A stretch of 64,000 nucleotides of DNA from the NCBI RefSeq assembly GCF_030068505.1, contig NZ_JAQOSO010000120.1, positions 1-64,000 on the forward strand. Reading direction: 5' to 3'. Both the position numbers and the translations under genes were made by a program. Below the pieces are notes generated by a model. The model saw nothing but the letters and a program-made list of their open reading frames with translations, searched no databases and was not told the DNA's origin. Origin of the DNA: Roseofilum capinflatum BLCC-M114 (GTDB taxonomy: Bacteria > Cyanobacteriota > Cyanobacteriia > Cyanobacteriales > Desertifilaceae). Of this stretch, positions 45,304 through 53,861 are shown in pieces. The stretch's first letter is position 1. Each line of letters opens with the position of its first letter.

Positions 45304-46701
45304 ATGAGCATTCAGCCTCCTAATTCCGATCTCTCTTCCCTAAATTCTGCCGATAGCTCGCCCAAGCTCGACTCCATGGTTCAGCAGCGCACGAGTCAAC
45401 TCGAGCAAGCCTTAGAGTTTGAAGCCATGCTCAAGCGAATTACGGATAAAGTCCGAGATAGCTTAGACGAGACCCAAATTTGGCAAACGGCGGTTCGAGA
45501 ATTAACCGTAGTTTTGGGAATTAAGGGATGTAATGCCTCTTTGTATGATTTAGAAAAGGGAACCTCAACCATTTGTTCGGAATATGCTGCCACGATTCCT
45601 GCAATTCACGGCCGGGTGGCCAAATTGGCGAAATTCCCGGAACTGTATAAACAGTTGCTTAGAGGGCAGTATTTTCAATTTTGCTCCCTATTGCCCAATC
45701 CAGAACGGGGGCGATCGGCTATGTTGGCCTGTCCGATTTTTGACAATCAAGGGGTCTTAGGGGATTTGTGGTTAGTTCACCATGCTGACTATGAGTTTAG
45801 CGAGCTAGAACTTCGCTTAGTGCAGCAAGTCGCCAATCAATGCGCGATCGCCATCCGTCAAGCGCGTCTGTTTCAATCATCACAAGCTCAAGTGCAGGAG
45901 TTAGAGAAACTCAATAATCTCAAAGATGATTTTCTCAGCACGGTTTCCCATGAACTCCGCACTCCCGTGTCGAATATGAAAATGGCGATTCGGATGCTCA
46001 ATATCTCCTTAGAACGGTATATGACTGCTGCTCCCCCAGAAAGTGGGAACACTCAACAAGAAGCCTTAGAGAAAAAAGTGAACCATTATTTACAAATTTT
46101 GGGGGCTGAATGCGAACGGGAAATTAATCTGATTAATGACTTGCTCGATCTCCAGCGATTGGAAAATCAGGAAGCCCCCAGCGATTTGGATCGGATTAAT
46201 TTAGTCGAGTTTATGGACAAGATTCTACCCTCGTTTCGCGATCGCGCCCACAGTCGTCAACAACACCTTTCAATTGAAATTGCTGATGACATTCCCGATT
46301 TTCTCTCCGAGACATTTAGCTTAGAGCGGGTGATAGCCGAACTTTTAAATAATGCTTGTAAATATACCCCTCCAGATGAATCGATTCAATTTAAGGCATG
46401 GTTAGAGCAACCCCCAGAATTTTTACCCGCCGATCCCGAACGGGTGGTGAGCAATCGTCCGAAGCTATGGATAGAGGTTAAAAATACAGGAATAGATATT
46501 TCTCAATCTGAATTAGATCGAATTTTTGATAAGTTTTATCGCATTCCCAGCGCCGATCCTTGGAAGCAAGGGGGAACAGGTTTGGGACTGGCTTTAGTGA
46601 AAAAATTAAGCGAGCGTTTAGGCGGAAAAATTCAGGTTAACAGTGGCAGTGCATTTGTTTCTTTCACGGTTGTATTACCCATACAGACTGAACATAGATA
46701 G
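45304..46701 (+). CDS. GAF-domain sensor histidine kinase
   Basis: The 465-aa protein has a helical N-terminus (20-60), a GAF domain (about 55-190, with the LLRGQYFQF and ACPIFDNQGVLGDLW segments), a HisKA dimerisation domain with the phosphoacceptor His216 in LSTVSHELRTP and an HATPase domain (N box LLNNACKYTPP, G boxes GTGLGLALVKKL). It has no membrane helix, so it likely senses a cytoplasmic signal. No canonical bilin-binding Cys-His is evident. The nearby NarL regulator may be its partner. Confidence 0.93.
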   Translation: MSIQPPNSDLSSLNSADSSPKLDSMVQQRTSQLEQALEFEAMLKRITDKVRDSLDETQIWQTAVRELTVVLGIKGCNASLYDLEKGTSTICSEYAATIPAIHGRVAKLAKFPELYKQLLRGQYFQFCSLLPNPERGRSAMLACPIFDNQGVLGDLWLVHHADYEFSELELRLVQQVANQCAIAIRQARLFQSSQAQVQELEKLNNLKDDFLSTVSHELRTPVSNMKMAIRMLNISLERYMTAAPPESGNTQQEALEKKVNHYLQILGAECEREINLINDLLDLQRLENQEAPSDLDRINLVEFMDKILPSFRDRAHSRQQHLSIEIADDIPDFLSETFSLERVIAELLNNACKYTPPDESIQFKAWLEQPPEFLPADPERVVSNRPKLWIEVKNTGIDISQSELDRIFDKFYRIPSADPWKQGGTGLGLALVKKLSERLGGKIQVNSGSAFVSFTVVLPIQTEHR

Positions 46702-46779
46702 TTGATAGAGCCAATCTTGGGGAATACGGGGCTTTGCGCTGTATCGGTGGACAGTAGGAAAAGATCCCCCCTTGCCCCC

Positions 46780-46817
46780 TAGGGAATAGGGAATAGGGAA
46801 TAGGGAATAGGGAATAG
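46780..46817. repeat. Heptameric short tandem repeat (TAGGGAA)
   Basis: Five TAGGGAA units precede the MITE-like element at 46818. It is the same unit as found inside the cobyrinate synthase gene at 48883-48917. Confidence 0.8.
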
Positions 46818-47016
46818 CCCTCTTCTGTCACTTTCTAAAAAAGGGGCTTCAAACCCTGATTCTTTCGTTCGCGATAAAACTCCGTTTTCGGCTGTCGCCG
46901 ACATGAAACGCTTCGCGATAAAACTCCGTTTTCGGCTGTCGCCGACATGAAACGCTTCGCGATCGCGGGCTGTAATGGCGGAAATTCGTCAGAATTTCCC
47001 AGTTTAACAGAAGAGG
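46818..47016. mobile_element. MITE-like element, CCCTCTTCTGTCAC family (copy 2, with internal tandem duplication)
   Basis: The left end is the same 14-bp repeat as copy 1; the right end is mutated but keeps ACAGAAGAGGG. In the middle, a 44-base unit starting GCGATAAAACTCC occurs twice in tandem (46871-46914 and 46915-46958), absent from copy 1. The unit holds GGCTGTCGCCGACATGAAACG. It lies just behind the FAD oxidoreductase stop. Confidence 0.7.
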
Positions 47017-47027
47017 GGTATTACTCA

Positions 47028-48200
47028 TTACTCATGACTTGTTAGGGTAAATGGAGATAATAGGGGATCGGGAGTACCGGTTAACTGCTTGGCAAACCGA
47101 GGGGCGATCGCCGGAACTAAGGTAATGGGAGCAGTAAACCCAGAAAAAACATATAACCCCTCTTGGTTAGGTACAGCCCCCATCAGGGCAAAATTCTGAT
47201 GCACAAACGCCACCAAACAAGAGTGCCAAGTTCCCGCTTCTTGGGCTAAAGCGGGTAAGATTTGGCCAACTTTTTGGCGAATTTCTTGCTCGCTTTTTTG
47301 AGGATTAATCTGAGCCTGGGGATCGGTTACGGTGCGGCTCAATTGTCCCAATAAGAGTCTACCGTCTTGAAACTGTACTGCACTGGTATCGACAATGGCG
47401 GGGGCTAACTCATGTCCGGGTTCATCCCAAAGGGGTTCTAATTCTGGACTACTAGCATAGGTTTCAAGCTGATAAAGTTGGGTTTGGGAAGGCATAACAA
47501 ATGTGGATAACCGTTGATGAGGGTTGAGAATTTCCACCAGTTCTGCATGGGTAAAATAAATAGGGATATCAATTCCCGCTTGTTTGAGCAGTTGGCGAGT
47601 CCATCCCCCAGCACAAACGACTGCGTTTTTCCCTCGATAGGTATCTTCAGATGTGGTGACAGAATAGGAACGATCGCGATGGTTTTCTAATTCCTGGACT
47701 TCACCCATTTCCATGACTCCCCCTTGACGAATCAGGGCCTGTTGATAGGCTTGATTGAGGAGAATGGGGTTAACTTGGCTCTGCTCTAAGGTTAAAGCAT
47801 GAACGATCGCCTCTGGATTCAGCAGAGGTTCGATTTCACAGGCTTCTTGGGGCGTTAAAATCTGAAAGGGATCGCTCATCTGCTCATAAGCGGCGATCGT
47901 TCGTTCCACATCCTGCCCTGGATCAATGGTAAGGAGCAGATCTACGGATCGAAACTCCGTATCCATGCCTAACTCATCGGATAATTGCTCGTGTCTGCCT
48001 TTTCCTTCGTGGAACAATTGCCCGATATCTCCCGAAGTGCCATACCAGAACACTCCGCCATAACTATAGCGAGTTGCGCGATCGCCATCAGCATTTTGAT
48101 CCAAAAGAAGTATGTCTAATCCTAGCTTACTGAGTTCATAAGCTAGAGCGCTTCCGGTAATGCCTGCTCCAATTACGATCCAATCATAGGTTTTTGTCAT
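47028..48200 (-). CDS. FAD-dependent oxidoreductase (DAO/glycine oxidase-like)
   Basis: The 390-aa protein has the N-terminal FAD-binding motif VIGAGITGSALAYELSKLG (GxGxxG) and the DAO-family second motif (VVCAGGWTRQLLKQAG). It resembles amine/glycine oxidases such as ThiO, but the substrate cannot be read from sequence. The ATG overlaps the stop of the cobyrinate synthase gene (ATGA), so the two proteins are translationally coupled, unusual for either family. The end lies next to a MITE-like element. Confidence 0.85.
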   Translation of the reverse strand: MTKTYDWIVIGAGITGSALAYELSKLGLDILLLDQNADGDRATRYSYGGVFWYGTSGDIGQLFHEGKGRHEQLSDELGMDTEFRSVDLLLTIDPGQDVERTIAAYEQMSDPFQILTPQEACEIEPLLNPEAIVHALTLEQSQVNPILLNQAYQQALIRQGGVMEMGEVQELENHRDRSYSVTTSEDTYRGKNAVVCAGGWTRQLLKQAGIDIPIYFTHAELVEILNPHQRLSTFVMPSQTQLYQLETYASSPELEPLWDEPGHELAPAIVDTSAVQFQDGRLLLGQLSRTVTDPQAQINPQKSEQEIRQKVGQILPALAQEAGTWHSCLVAFVHQNFALMGAVPNQEGLYVFSGFTAPITLVPAIAPRFAKQLTGTPDPLLSPFTLTSHE

Positions 48201-49690
48201 CTTCCCCTACTCCCTTCCCTAATTGCCAACATTTTTTGCACAAAACGCCGAGGAATATCCAGTCGATCGCCCCAGTGTAAATGCAAATAGGATGCATGAA
48301 GATTATAAATTTGCCATCCTTCGCTTACGGGGAGCTTATGGCGATCGTATCCTTTTAATTGAAATAAGGGAAGCGTGTTTTCTTCTCCCCTGGGGAAAGG
48401 GGGAGTCAGTTGGGAGCGGTGAAACTCATGCCCTTGAAGGGTTGTACCCGCTTCTACCAAGGGACTATCATTCACGACGGTGGCTTGTCGATAGCCGAGA
48501 GTCAGCTTTTTCTCCATGGTGACATCAGCAGGAAGAATTCCTATCATCTCCCAGGTTTTGCCTTCAAAGGAGGTAATACTTTGGCACAGAACCATTAAAC
48601 CCCCACATTCGGCATAGGTGGGCATTCCCCTTAAGATGGCTTGATAGATGGCAGTGCGAGCGGGTTGATTTTCTGCTAATTGTTCGGCGAATACCTCCGG
48701 AAATCCTCCCCCGAAGTAGAGTCCATCGATATTCGGGGGAAGGGTACGATCGCCCAGAGGACTCCAGGGAACGAGTTCTGCGCCTAGGTTTTGCAAGAGG
48801 TCTAAGTTATCGGCATAGTAGAAGCTAAAAGCTGGATCTTGGGCGATCGCCAATCGGACTTTAGGCTTATCGCGCTCCGCGCTAGGGAATAGGGAATAGG
48901 GAATAGGGAATAGGGTTGGGGTAGATGGATTTGAGGCTTGACTTTGTGCTGTATTTTTATCAGGCGCGTTCGATCCCCCTAAATCCCCCTTAGAAAGGGG
49001 GACTTTGAGAAATTGCTGCAATTTTTGCCAATTAAAATGATGTTTGCCTAAGTGGGCTAATCGGTCTAAAATCCGGTTCAAATCGGGTAATTCAGCCGTG
49101 GGAATTAGCCCTAGATGGCGGTCTGGGATGGTAATTTGAGTTTGACGGGGAAATACGCCTAAAATGGGCAGATTCAGGGGTTCTAGCGCCGCTTCCAGGT
49201 ATTGTTGATGGCGACTACTACCCACCCGATTTAGCACAATTCCGGCTAAGTTAAGACTGGGGTCAAAGGTTTTGAAGCCATGGGCGATCGCCGCCACCGA
49301 ATTCGACATCCTTCCACAATCTAACACCAGCATCACCGGCAAATTGAGCAGTTTTGCCACATGAGCCGTAGAGCCGAAAAAGGGATCATTCGGGTAGCTA
49401 TTATAAGGCAAACCATCAAACAACCCCATCACCCCTTCCACCACCGCACAATCAGCCCTTTGCCGATGATAAAAATAACTGCTTTGCACCCATACAGGAG
49501 ACGTTAAAACCGGGTCTAAATTGCGGCAGGGGCGACCCGTAATATAAGTATGAAACATAGGGTCGATATAATCCGGCCCCACCTTAAAGGATTGCACCGA
49601 TACCCCTTGCTCTCGCAAACTCGCCAAGAGCGCCAAAGTAATCGTCGTTTTCCCCACTCCGGAGCGATCGCCCGCAATAATCAACCCCAT
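48197..49690 (-). CDS. cbiA: Cobyrinate a,c-diamide synthase (CbiA/CobB) with repeat-derived linker
   Basis: CbiA amidates carboxylates of cobyrinic acid in cobalamin synthesis. The N-terminal ATPase domain starts with the P-loop AGDRSGVGKTT (residues about 6-16), and the C-terminal class I-like glutaminase domain shows GLYFGGGFPEVFAEQL and YAECGGLMVL with the Cys nucleophile, then HEFHRSQL. At 497 aa it is longer than usual (about 450-460). Between the domains lies an unusual segment (about residues 225-275) that reads like repeat DNA: PLSKGDLGGSN and TLFPIPYSLFPS. Confidence 0.9.
   Translation of the reverse strand: MGLIIAGDRSGVGKTTITLALLASLREQGVSVQSFKVGPDYIDPMFHTYITGRPCRNLDPVLTSPVWVQSSYFYHRQRADCAVVEGVMGLFDGLPYNSYPNDPFFGSTAHVAKLLNLPVMLVLDCGRMSNSVAAIAHGFKTFDPSLNLAGIVLNRVGSSRHQQYLEAALEPLNLPILGVFPRQTQITIPDRHLGLIPTAELPDLNRILDRLAHLGKHHFNWQKLQQFLKVPLSKGDLGGSNAPDKNTAQSQASNPSTPTLFPIPYSLFPSAERDKPKVRLAIAQDPAFSFYYADNLDLLQNLGAELVPWSPLGDRTLPPNIDGLYFGGGFPEVFAEQLAENQPARTAIYQAILRGMPTYAECGGLMVLCQSITSFEGKTWEMIGILPADVTMEKKLTLGYRQATVVNDSPLVEAGTTLQGHEFHRSQLTPPFPRGEENTLPLFQLKGYDRHKLPVSEGWQIYNLHASYLHLHWGDRLDIPRRFVQKMLAIREGSRGR
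48883..48917. repeat. Heptameric short tandem repeat (TAGGGAA) inside the cbiA gene
   Basis: About five TAGGGAA units lie in the middle of the cobyrinate synthase gene, in frame on the minus strand, encoding LFPIPYSLFP. Same unit as 46780-46817 and 37115-37147. The insert keeps the gene open. Confidence 0.85.
48960..49008. repeat. Dispersed CCCCCTAAATCCCCCTTAGAAAGGGGGA repeat inside cbiA
   Basis: The motif CCCCCTAAATCCCCCTT then AGAAAGGGGGACTTTG is a repeat widely seen in cyanobacterial intergenic DNA (it encodes PLSKGDLGG when translated). It is in frame on the minus strand. Together with the heptamer array it makes up the extra linker. Confidence 0.65.
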
Positions 49691-49696
49691 AATCCA

Positions 49697-49727
49697 TTAA
49701 CAATTAACAATTAACAATTAACAATTT
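49697..49727. repeat. Heptameric short tandem repeat (TTAACAA)
   Basis: Four TTAACAA units sit just upstream of the cbiA start. Confidence 0.8.
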
Positions 49728-49852
49728 TAGATGCAAACGATCTTTGTGTTCTCTCTATCTTTGTGGTTAACCTCCTTCATGCTCATACCAGAATCAGACG
49801 ATGTTAAGCTAAGGAATAGCAATATTGTCTGGGAGATGAGCAGAAGATGGGC

Positions 49853-49974
49853 GTTGCAGTATAAGCAGCGAGCAAGATGCTCGCACTCCTGAAAGCTTTA
49901 ATATCAAGGAGTGGTTGCAGTATAAGCAGCGAGCAAGATGCTCGCACTCCTGAAAGCTTTAATATCAAGGAGTG
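49853..49974. repeat. Tandem duplication, 61-bp unit, two copies
   Basis: The 61-base unit starting GTTGCAGTATAAGCAGCGAG and ending ATCAAGGAGTG occurs at 49853-49913 and 49914-49974, identical as read. It carries the GCGAGCAAGATGCTCGC palindrome. Further downstream, a 12-base unit (CTAAATTTTTCC) repeats three times at 50003-50038. Confidence 0.85.
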
Positions 49975-50076
49975 GGAGCGTCTCGCTCCCTAGATTTTTT
50001 TCCTAAATTTTTCCCTAAATTTTTCCCTAAATTTTTAATTAGGGTGTTTCCGATTCTGAGCGAGAAACCGGGTTTC

Positions 50077-50847
50077 TTAGAAAACTGGGTTTAACCATCG
50101 CAAAATCTCGGCTTTTAACCGGGTAATATCCTTATAAATAAACTCCTGTTTCACCCATTGACCCATGGCATCTAGGGGACTAAATTCTCGTCCTGCTTGC
50201 CAATTGATATCCTGTCCAAGGGGCGTTAAATGATTACCCGGCAGCCTTTGCAAAGTGACCATATTGGCAAACTTGGCTTGCAAAATTTCAATTAACCGCG
50301 AACTTTGATCGATATCGTCTTTCTGAAAGCGAATTAATAGATTGCGGCGAATTTGATAATCTGTTTGGATCAAATTTTCCATTTCTTCTGGAGAGGGGGT
50401 AAATTCCAATTGAAACATGCGGGAAAGATTGAGTTCTTGACCCAGAGGAATCGATTGATTAACAGGGTAATTATTATAAGCAATCAGGATATTTCCGGCG
50501 CGATTAATTTTGGGTAAAGTGCCGATTATCAGGTGTAGTTTACAGCCCATGCTATGGCCTAAACCATAAAGGGGTAAATAGCGCCGCCGCAGTTTTCCTA
50601 ATCGTTCTAGTTCACTTAGAGTATGATTCAATTGCTCCAAAACCGATCGCGCAATCTGATAATGATCGAAGGTATTGATAAAGGGGGTAGTGACGATAAT
50701 ATAGCCTTGATTGGCGATCGCCTCCAACAGCCAGCGATAGGTCACATGGGGAGCAGCACCAATAAACGCACCGCCCAAAAAATGAACCACGGCGATCGGT
50801 TTTGGGGGCACTAAAACCCAATTGTCATCAATCTCTAACCAGTTCAT
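50077..50847 (-). CDS. DUF1350 family protein (alpha/beta-hydrolase-like)
   Basis: The 256-aa protein matches DUF1350, found mainly in cyanobacteria and plastids, with an alpha/beta-hydrolase-like fold. It shows VVHFLGGAFIGAAPHVTYRW at the start and LPLYGLGHSMGCKLHLIIG (G-x-S-x-G nucleophile elbow; Ser near residue 100), then AYNNYPVNQSIPL. Function unknown, possibly a lipase or esterase. It lies 9 bases downstream of the armadillo-type gene. Confidence 0.85.
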   Translation of the reverse strand: MNWLEIDDNWVLVPPKPIAVVHFLGGAFIGAAPHVTYRWLLEAIANQGYIIVTTPFINTFDHYQIARSVLEQLNHTLSELERLGKLRRRYLPLYGLGHSMGCKLHLIIGTLPKINRAGNILIAYNNYPVNQSIPLGQELNLSRMFQLEFTPSPEEMENLIQTDYQIRRNLLIRFQKDDIDQSSRLIEILQAKFANMVTLQRLPGNHLTPLGQDINWQAGREFSPLDAMGQWVKQEFIYKDITRLKAEILRWLNPVF

Positions 50848-50856
50848 ACACTCAAC

Positions 50857-51591
50857 TTACAAAGACCGACGACGACGCAGTTGGGGAGATTGGGGATATT
50901 TTAAGGGTGGTTGTGCAGTGGGGGTGGGGGATTGAGGCTCAAGATTCAGGGGAATAGATAGGGGACGACGAGGAACAGAATCCATCGATAAAGGAGCTTG
51001 CATCCCCTTCAGACTCTCCAACAGAGCATCGCGCACCACCGGTTCTTGTTCCCGACTGAGCATTAACCTGAGCGCATCGAAAATCATCCCCGACTCCTGT
51101 TGTCCATAGCGAGTATAGAGCAACCGATTCACCCGACGCACCGCCAACAACCGTAGCAGGGGTTCCGGGTGAGTCAAGTCCATCAATACCCGGTCGAGTT
51201 CCAATTCCTGCTTTTGAGACTGGGAAAGCAGCGATCGCCCCACTAAAAGCCCTAAAATCGCCAAAATACCCAACCCTTCCAAAATCTGGCTGGCAGCAAC
51301 CCAACCATTTTCCGCTTCTATCCAGACCGAAATCGCCATATAGGTAGCTAACGTTACACCACTTCCCCCCGTGACCGCAAACGCCAAGTGACGATTGGGC
51401 CCAGTCATCCAGCGTCGCAGGTGGGCCCATTGCCGTTGCCAGTCCCAGGATTGCATCCGATACAGAACCACCATCATCGTAATCCCTAAACCGGTTGCCA
51501 ACACCAGTCGCCAGTTCCAGGCCATTAATACAGCAATCAGGGTGAGGAAAAACAACCAACTTCCTGACCCCTGAAATGGGGATTTCCTCAT
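50857..51591 (-). CDS. Membrane protein with armadillo-type helical repeats
   Basis: The 244-aa protein begins with two membrane hairpins (residues about 10-45 and 70-125) and continues with a helical region (LLRLLAVRRVNRLLYT, then SREQEPVVRDALLESL) that looks like HEAT/armadillo repeats. The C-terminus is Pro- and Arg-rich (QLRRRRSL). It is upstream of DUF1350 by 9 bases and probably in the same transcript. The role is unknown. Confidence 0.7.
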   Translation of the reverse strand: MRKSPFQGSGSWLFFLTLIAVLMAWNWRLVLATGLGITMMVVLYRMQSWDWQRQWAHLRRWMTGPNRHLAFAVTGGSGVTLATYMAISVWIEAENGWVAASQILEGLGILAILGLLVGRSLLSQSQKQELELDRVLMDLTHPEPLLRLLAVRRVNRLLYTRYGQQESGMIFDALRLMLSREQEPVVRDALLESLKGMQAPLSMDSVPRRPLSIPLNLEPQSPTPTAQPPLKYPQSPQLRRRRSL

Positions 51592-51672
51592 CGGGTTAAC
51601 CTTTGCCTTCCATAGTTGCTCGTAATTGCATCTGTCTATCTTAACCTGACTTCGCAGAACATCAGAGAGAAT

Positions 51673-53478
51673 TCAGCTCAAATCCTCATAACTTGACGAT
51701 TGTAGGCGAAACATCTGGGCGTAAATCCCATTCAAGTCCATCAGTTGCTCATGGCTTCCCATTTCTTGGATCGAGCCATTTTCCAGAACAATGATGCGAT
51801 CGGCCATGCGTACCGTAGAAAATCGGTGACTGACTAGGAATGTAATTTTACCGGCGGCCAGTTTGCGGAAACGCTGAAAAAGGTCATATTCGGCGATCGC
51901 ATCTAAAGCAGCCGTCGGTTCATCCAAAATCAGAATCTGGGCAGGAGTCATAAACGCCCGCGCCAACCCCACTTTTTGCCATTGCCCCCCCGACAATTCC
52001 CGCCCCCCTGGAAAGATTTTTCCTAACAGGGTTTCATAGCCATCTTCTAATGCTTCAATCACACTATCAGCCCCCGCATCCACCCCCGCCTTGCGAATCC
52101 GTTCCTGATTATCATATTCGTCAATATTGCCAAAACCAATATTATCACTGATACTCAAATGATAACGGGCAAAATCTTGGAAAATTACCCCAATATTCTG
52201 CCGAAGATCCTTGAGATCCAATTGATTAATGGGAATATTATCAATCAGAATTTCTCCAGACGTGACATCATAAAACCGAGTCAATAACTTGAGTAAAGTC
52301 GTTTTCCCTGCTCCATTTCTTCCCACCAACGCAATACTTTCCTCTGGCGCAATCGACAAATTAATATTCTTTAACGTCGGTTTGCTGGCTCCTAAGTAGG
52401 TGAAGCTGACATTCTTAAACTCTAATCCTTGGTGCAGAGGACAGGGAAAAGCCTGGGGATTTGGGGGATTTTTGACATAAGGTTTCAGGGCTAAGAAATC
52501 AAAAAACTGACTCACATAAAGATTGACTTCATATAATTTAGCTATTTCTTCTAACAGTCCTTGAATCGAGGATTGAGATTGACGAAATGCCCCCGAATAC
52601 ATCGTTAAAGACCCAATTGTAATTTCAGCACTCAGGGTAGCCGCAATAATCCAAACATAGGTAAAATAAAATCCCAGTTTCGAGATCAGATTAGAGCTAA
52701 TCAGAGCAAAAACTTGTTGACGGGACATTTCTTCCGCCTCCATATTAAATTCCCAGCGAATCTGTCGCCATTTCTCTAACAAGTGATTGCTTAAGTTAAA
52801 CAAACGAATTTCTTTAACAAAATCTTGATGGGTTAAAATGCGCTGTAAATAATCAGCAAAGCGCCCACTTTGGGTTTGTTTGCGGAGAATCTTAAACCGC
52901 TTCCCGGAAAATTGCACACTAATCATAAATGCGGGAAAGGAACTTAGCATTAAGATGATCGTAGCCAGGGGACTAAAACTGATAATAAGGCCCAAGAGAG
53001 TCAAGAGTTTCAGGGTTTGGCCCAGAAAGCTGGTGAAGTAGGTCAGGGCGCGAACTGGATAGGTGCTACCGCTTTGTTGGGCCCGGCTTAAGAGATCGTA
53101 AAATTCGGGGAGTTCGTAATGGGCTAAATCGAGATAAACCGCTTGTTTGAGCAGGAGCTGACTGGCATAGAGATTAAAGCGATCGCCTAAAATTTGATCG
53201 GTATAACTCGATAATGACTTCAGACTATCACTCAACAGATGGAGGCCAAAGACTGTGAAGACCAGTATAAAGATGGGAGACCACTCGGAACTCGGCTGTC
53301 CAATCGTATCGATGATGCGATCGATAATTAGCTTACCAATATAAAGTTGCACAGCCGGTAATACAGAAGCACTCAGGGTAGTCAGCAAAGACAATAACAG
53401 CCACCGAGGACTCGCAGACCACACTAAGCGCAGCAGTCGAGGGGTATTACCGAGGACAGAAAAAAAGCGTAAGGACAC
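51673..53478 (-). CDS. ABC transporter, fused permease and ATPase (exporter type)
   Basis: This 601-aa protein (GTG at 53478) combines about six membrane helices (ABC_membrane-like) with an ATPase: Walker A GRNGAGKTTL, signature LSGGQWQKVGLARA, Walker B ILDEPTAALDA and the H-loop SHRFS. Such half-transporters work as dimers exporting lipids, peptides or toxins; the substrate is unknown. A longer frame runs to 53634, but its first 52 codons lie in a MITE-like repeat and look unlike protein (HERTPYANAF), so I prefer the GTG. The start has only a weak ribosome-binding site. Confidence 0.88.
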   Translation of the reverse strand: MSLRFFSVLGNTPRLLRLVWSASPRWLLLSLLTTLSASVLPAVQLYIGKLIIDRIIDTIGQPSSEWSPIFILVFTVFGLHLLSDSLKSLSSYTDQILGDRFNLYASQLLLKQAVYLDLAHYELPEFYDLLSRAQQSGSTYPVRALTYFTSFLGQTLKLLTLLGLIISFSPLATIILMLSSFPAFMISVQFSGKRFKILRKQTQSGRFADYLQRILTHQDFVKEIRLFNLSNHLLEKWRQIRWEFNMEAEEMSRQQVFALISSNLISKLGFYFTYVWIIAATLSAEITIGSLTMYSGAFRQSQSSIQGLLEEIAKLYEVNLYVSQFFDFLALKPYVKNPPNPQAFPCPLHQGLEFKNVSFTYLGASKPTLKNINLSIAPEESIALVGRNGAGKTTLLKLLTRFYDVTSGEILIDNIPINQLDLKDLRQNIGVIFQDFARYHLSISDNIGFGNIDEYDNQERIRKAGVDAGADSVIEALEDGYETLLGKIFPGGRELSGGQWQKVGLARAFMTPAQILILDEPTAALDAIAEYDLFQRFRKLAAGKITFLVSHRFSTVRMADRIIVLENGSIQEMGSHEQLMDLNGIYAQMFRLQSSSYEDLS

Positions 53479-53509
53479 TGGAATTCTAATGAACTCTATA
53501 CAAGCTAGT

Positions 53510-53670
53510 AGTGTCGTGACCGTGCTAATTGGGTGCTTTAGGAATGCGTTAGCGTAGGGTGTCCGTTCATGTCCGCGAAGCGGAAAAGACCAACATCTTG
53601 CTCGCTGTTGCCCTAGCGAGCAAGATGCTCGCACTCCTCTATTGCCTCATTTTTAGCGCGGTCACGGGAG
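53510..53670. mobile_element. MITE-like element with GTGTCGTGACCG ends (copy 3)
   Basis: Left end AGTGTCGTGACCGTGCTAAT and right end TTTTTAGCGCGGTCACG are inverted repeats of each other over about 15 bases. The interior has GGGTGTCCGTTCATGTCCGC and the GCGAGCAAGATGCTCGC palindrome. It inserted about 30 bases before the chosen ABC transporter start and keeps the reading frame open. Confidence 0.65.
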
Positions 53671-53679
53671 TAGTGGACC

Positions 53680-53796
53680 GGCAAGCTTAAAATTGGGGGT
53701 AAGAGTGTAGGTTGGGTTGAGGAACGAAACCCAACACCCGTCTGACGAAAGTTGGGTTTCACTTCGTTCAACCCAACCTACAGTTTTAAGCTTGCC
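53680..53796. mobile_element. Palindromic MITE-like element, GGCAAGCTTAAAA ends
   Basis: Perfect 13-bp terminal inverted repeats (GGCAAGCTTAAAA, 53680-53692; TTTTAAGCTTGCC, 53784-53796) enclose nested palindromes (GTAGGTTGGGTTGA with TTCAACCCAACCTAC, and GAAACCCAAC with GTTGGGTTTC). The whole 117-bp element could fold into one long hairpin. It lies 65 bases behind hemL. Confidence 0.75.
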
Positions 53797-53801
53797 AAGC
53801 C

Positions 53802-53826
53802 AGTAGGGTGGGCATTGCCCACCTTA
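53802..53826. repeat. Palindrome GTAGGGTGGGCATTGCCCACC (copy 2)
   Basis: Same dispersed palindrome as near 28898. It lies between the MITE-like element and the end of hemL, and may serve as a terminator for hemL, though no T-run is seen. Confidence 0.55.
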
Positions 53827-53861
53827 CAACCTAATTAACTGACAAAATCTTGGGGCAACCC

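Larger units (their letters stand above)
49691..50076. other. Repeat-filled gap between cbiA and the DUF1350 gene
   Basis: The 386 bases contain the TTAACAA array, the 61-bp tandem pair, the GGGAGCGTCTCGCTCCC palindrome (about 49975-49991), and the 12-base triplicate. No gene is visible. Confidence 0.7.

Noticed and set aside
49853-49974. CRISPR array
   Set aside because: Two direct 61-bp copies with no spacers; repeat is part of a dispersed palindromic family. The heptameric arrays also lack spacers.
53479-53634. N-terminal extension of the ABC exporter to 53634
   Set aside because: The extra 52 codons lie in a MITE-like repeat and do not resemble transporter sequence.
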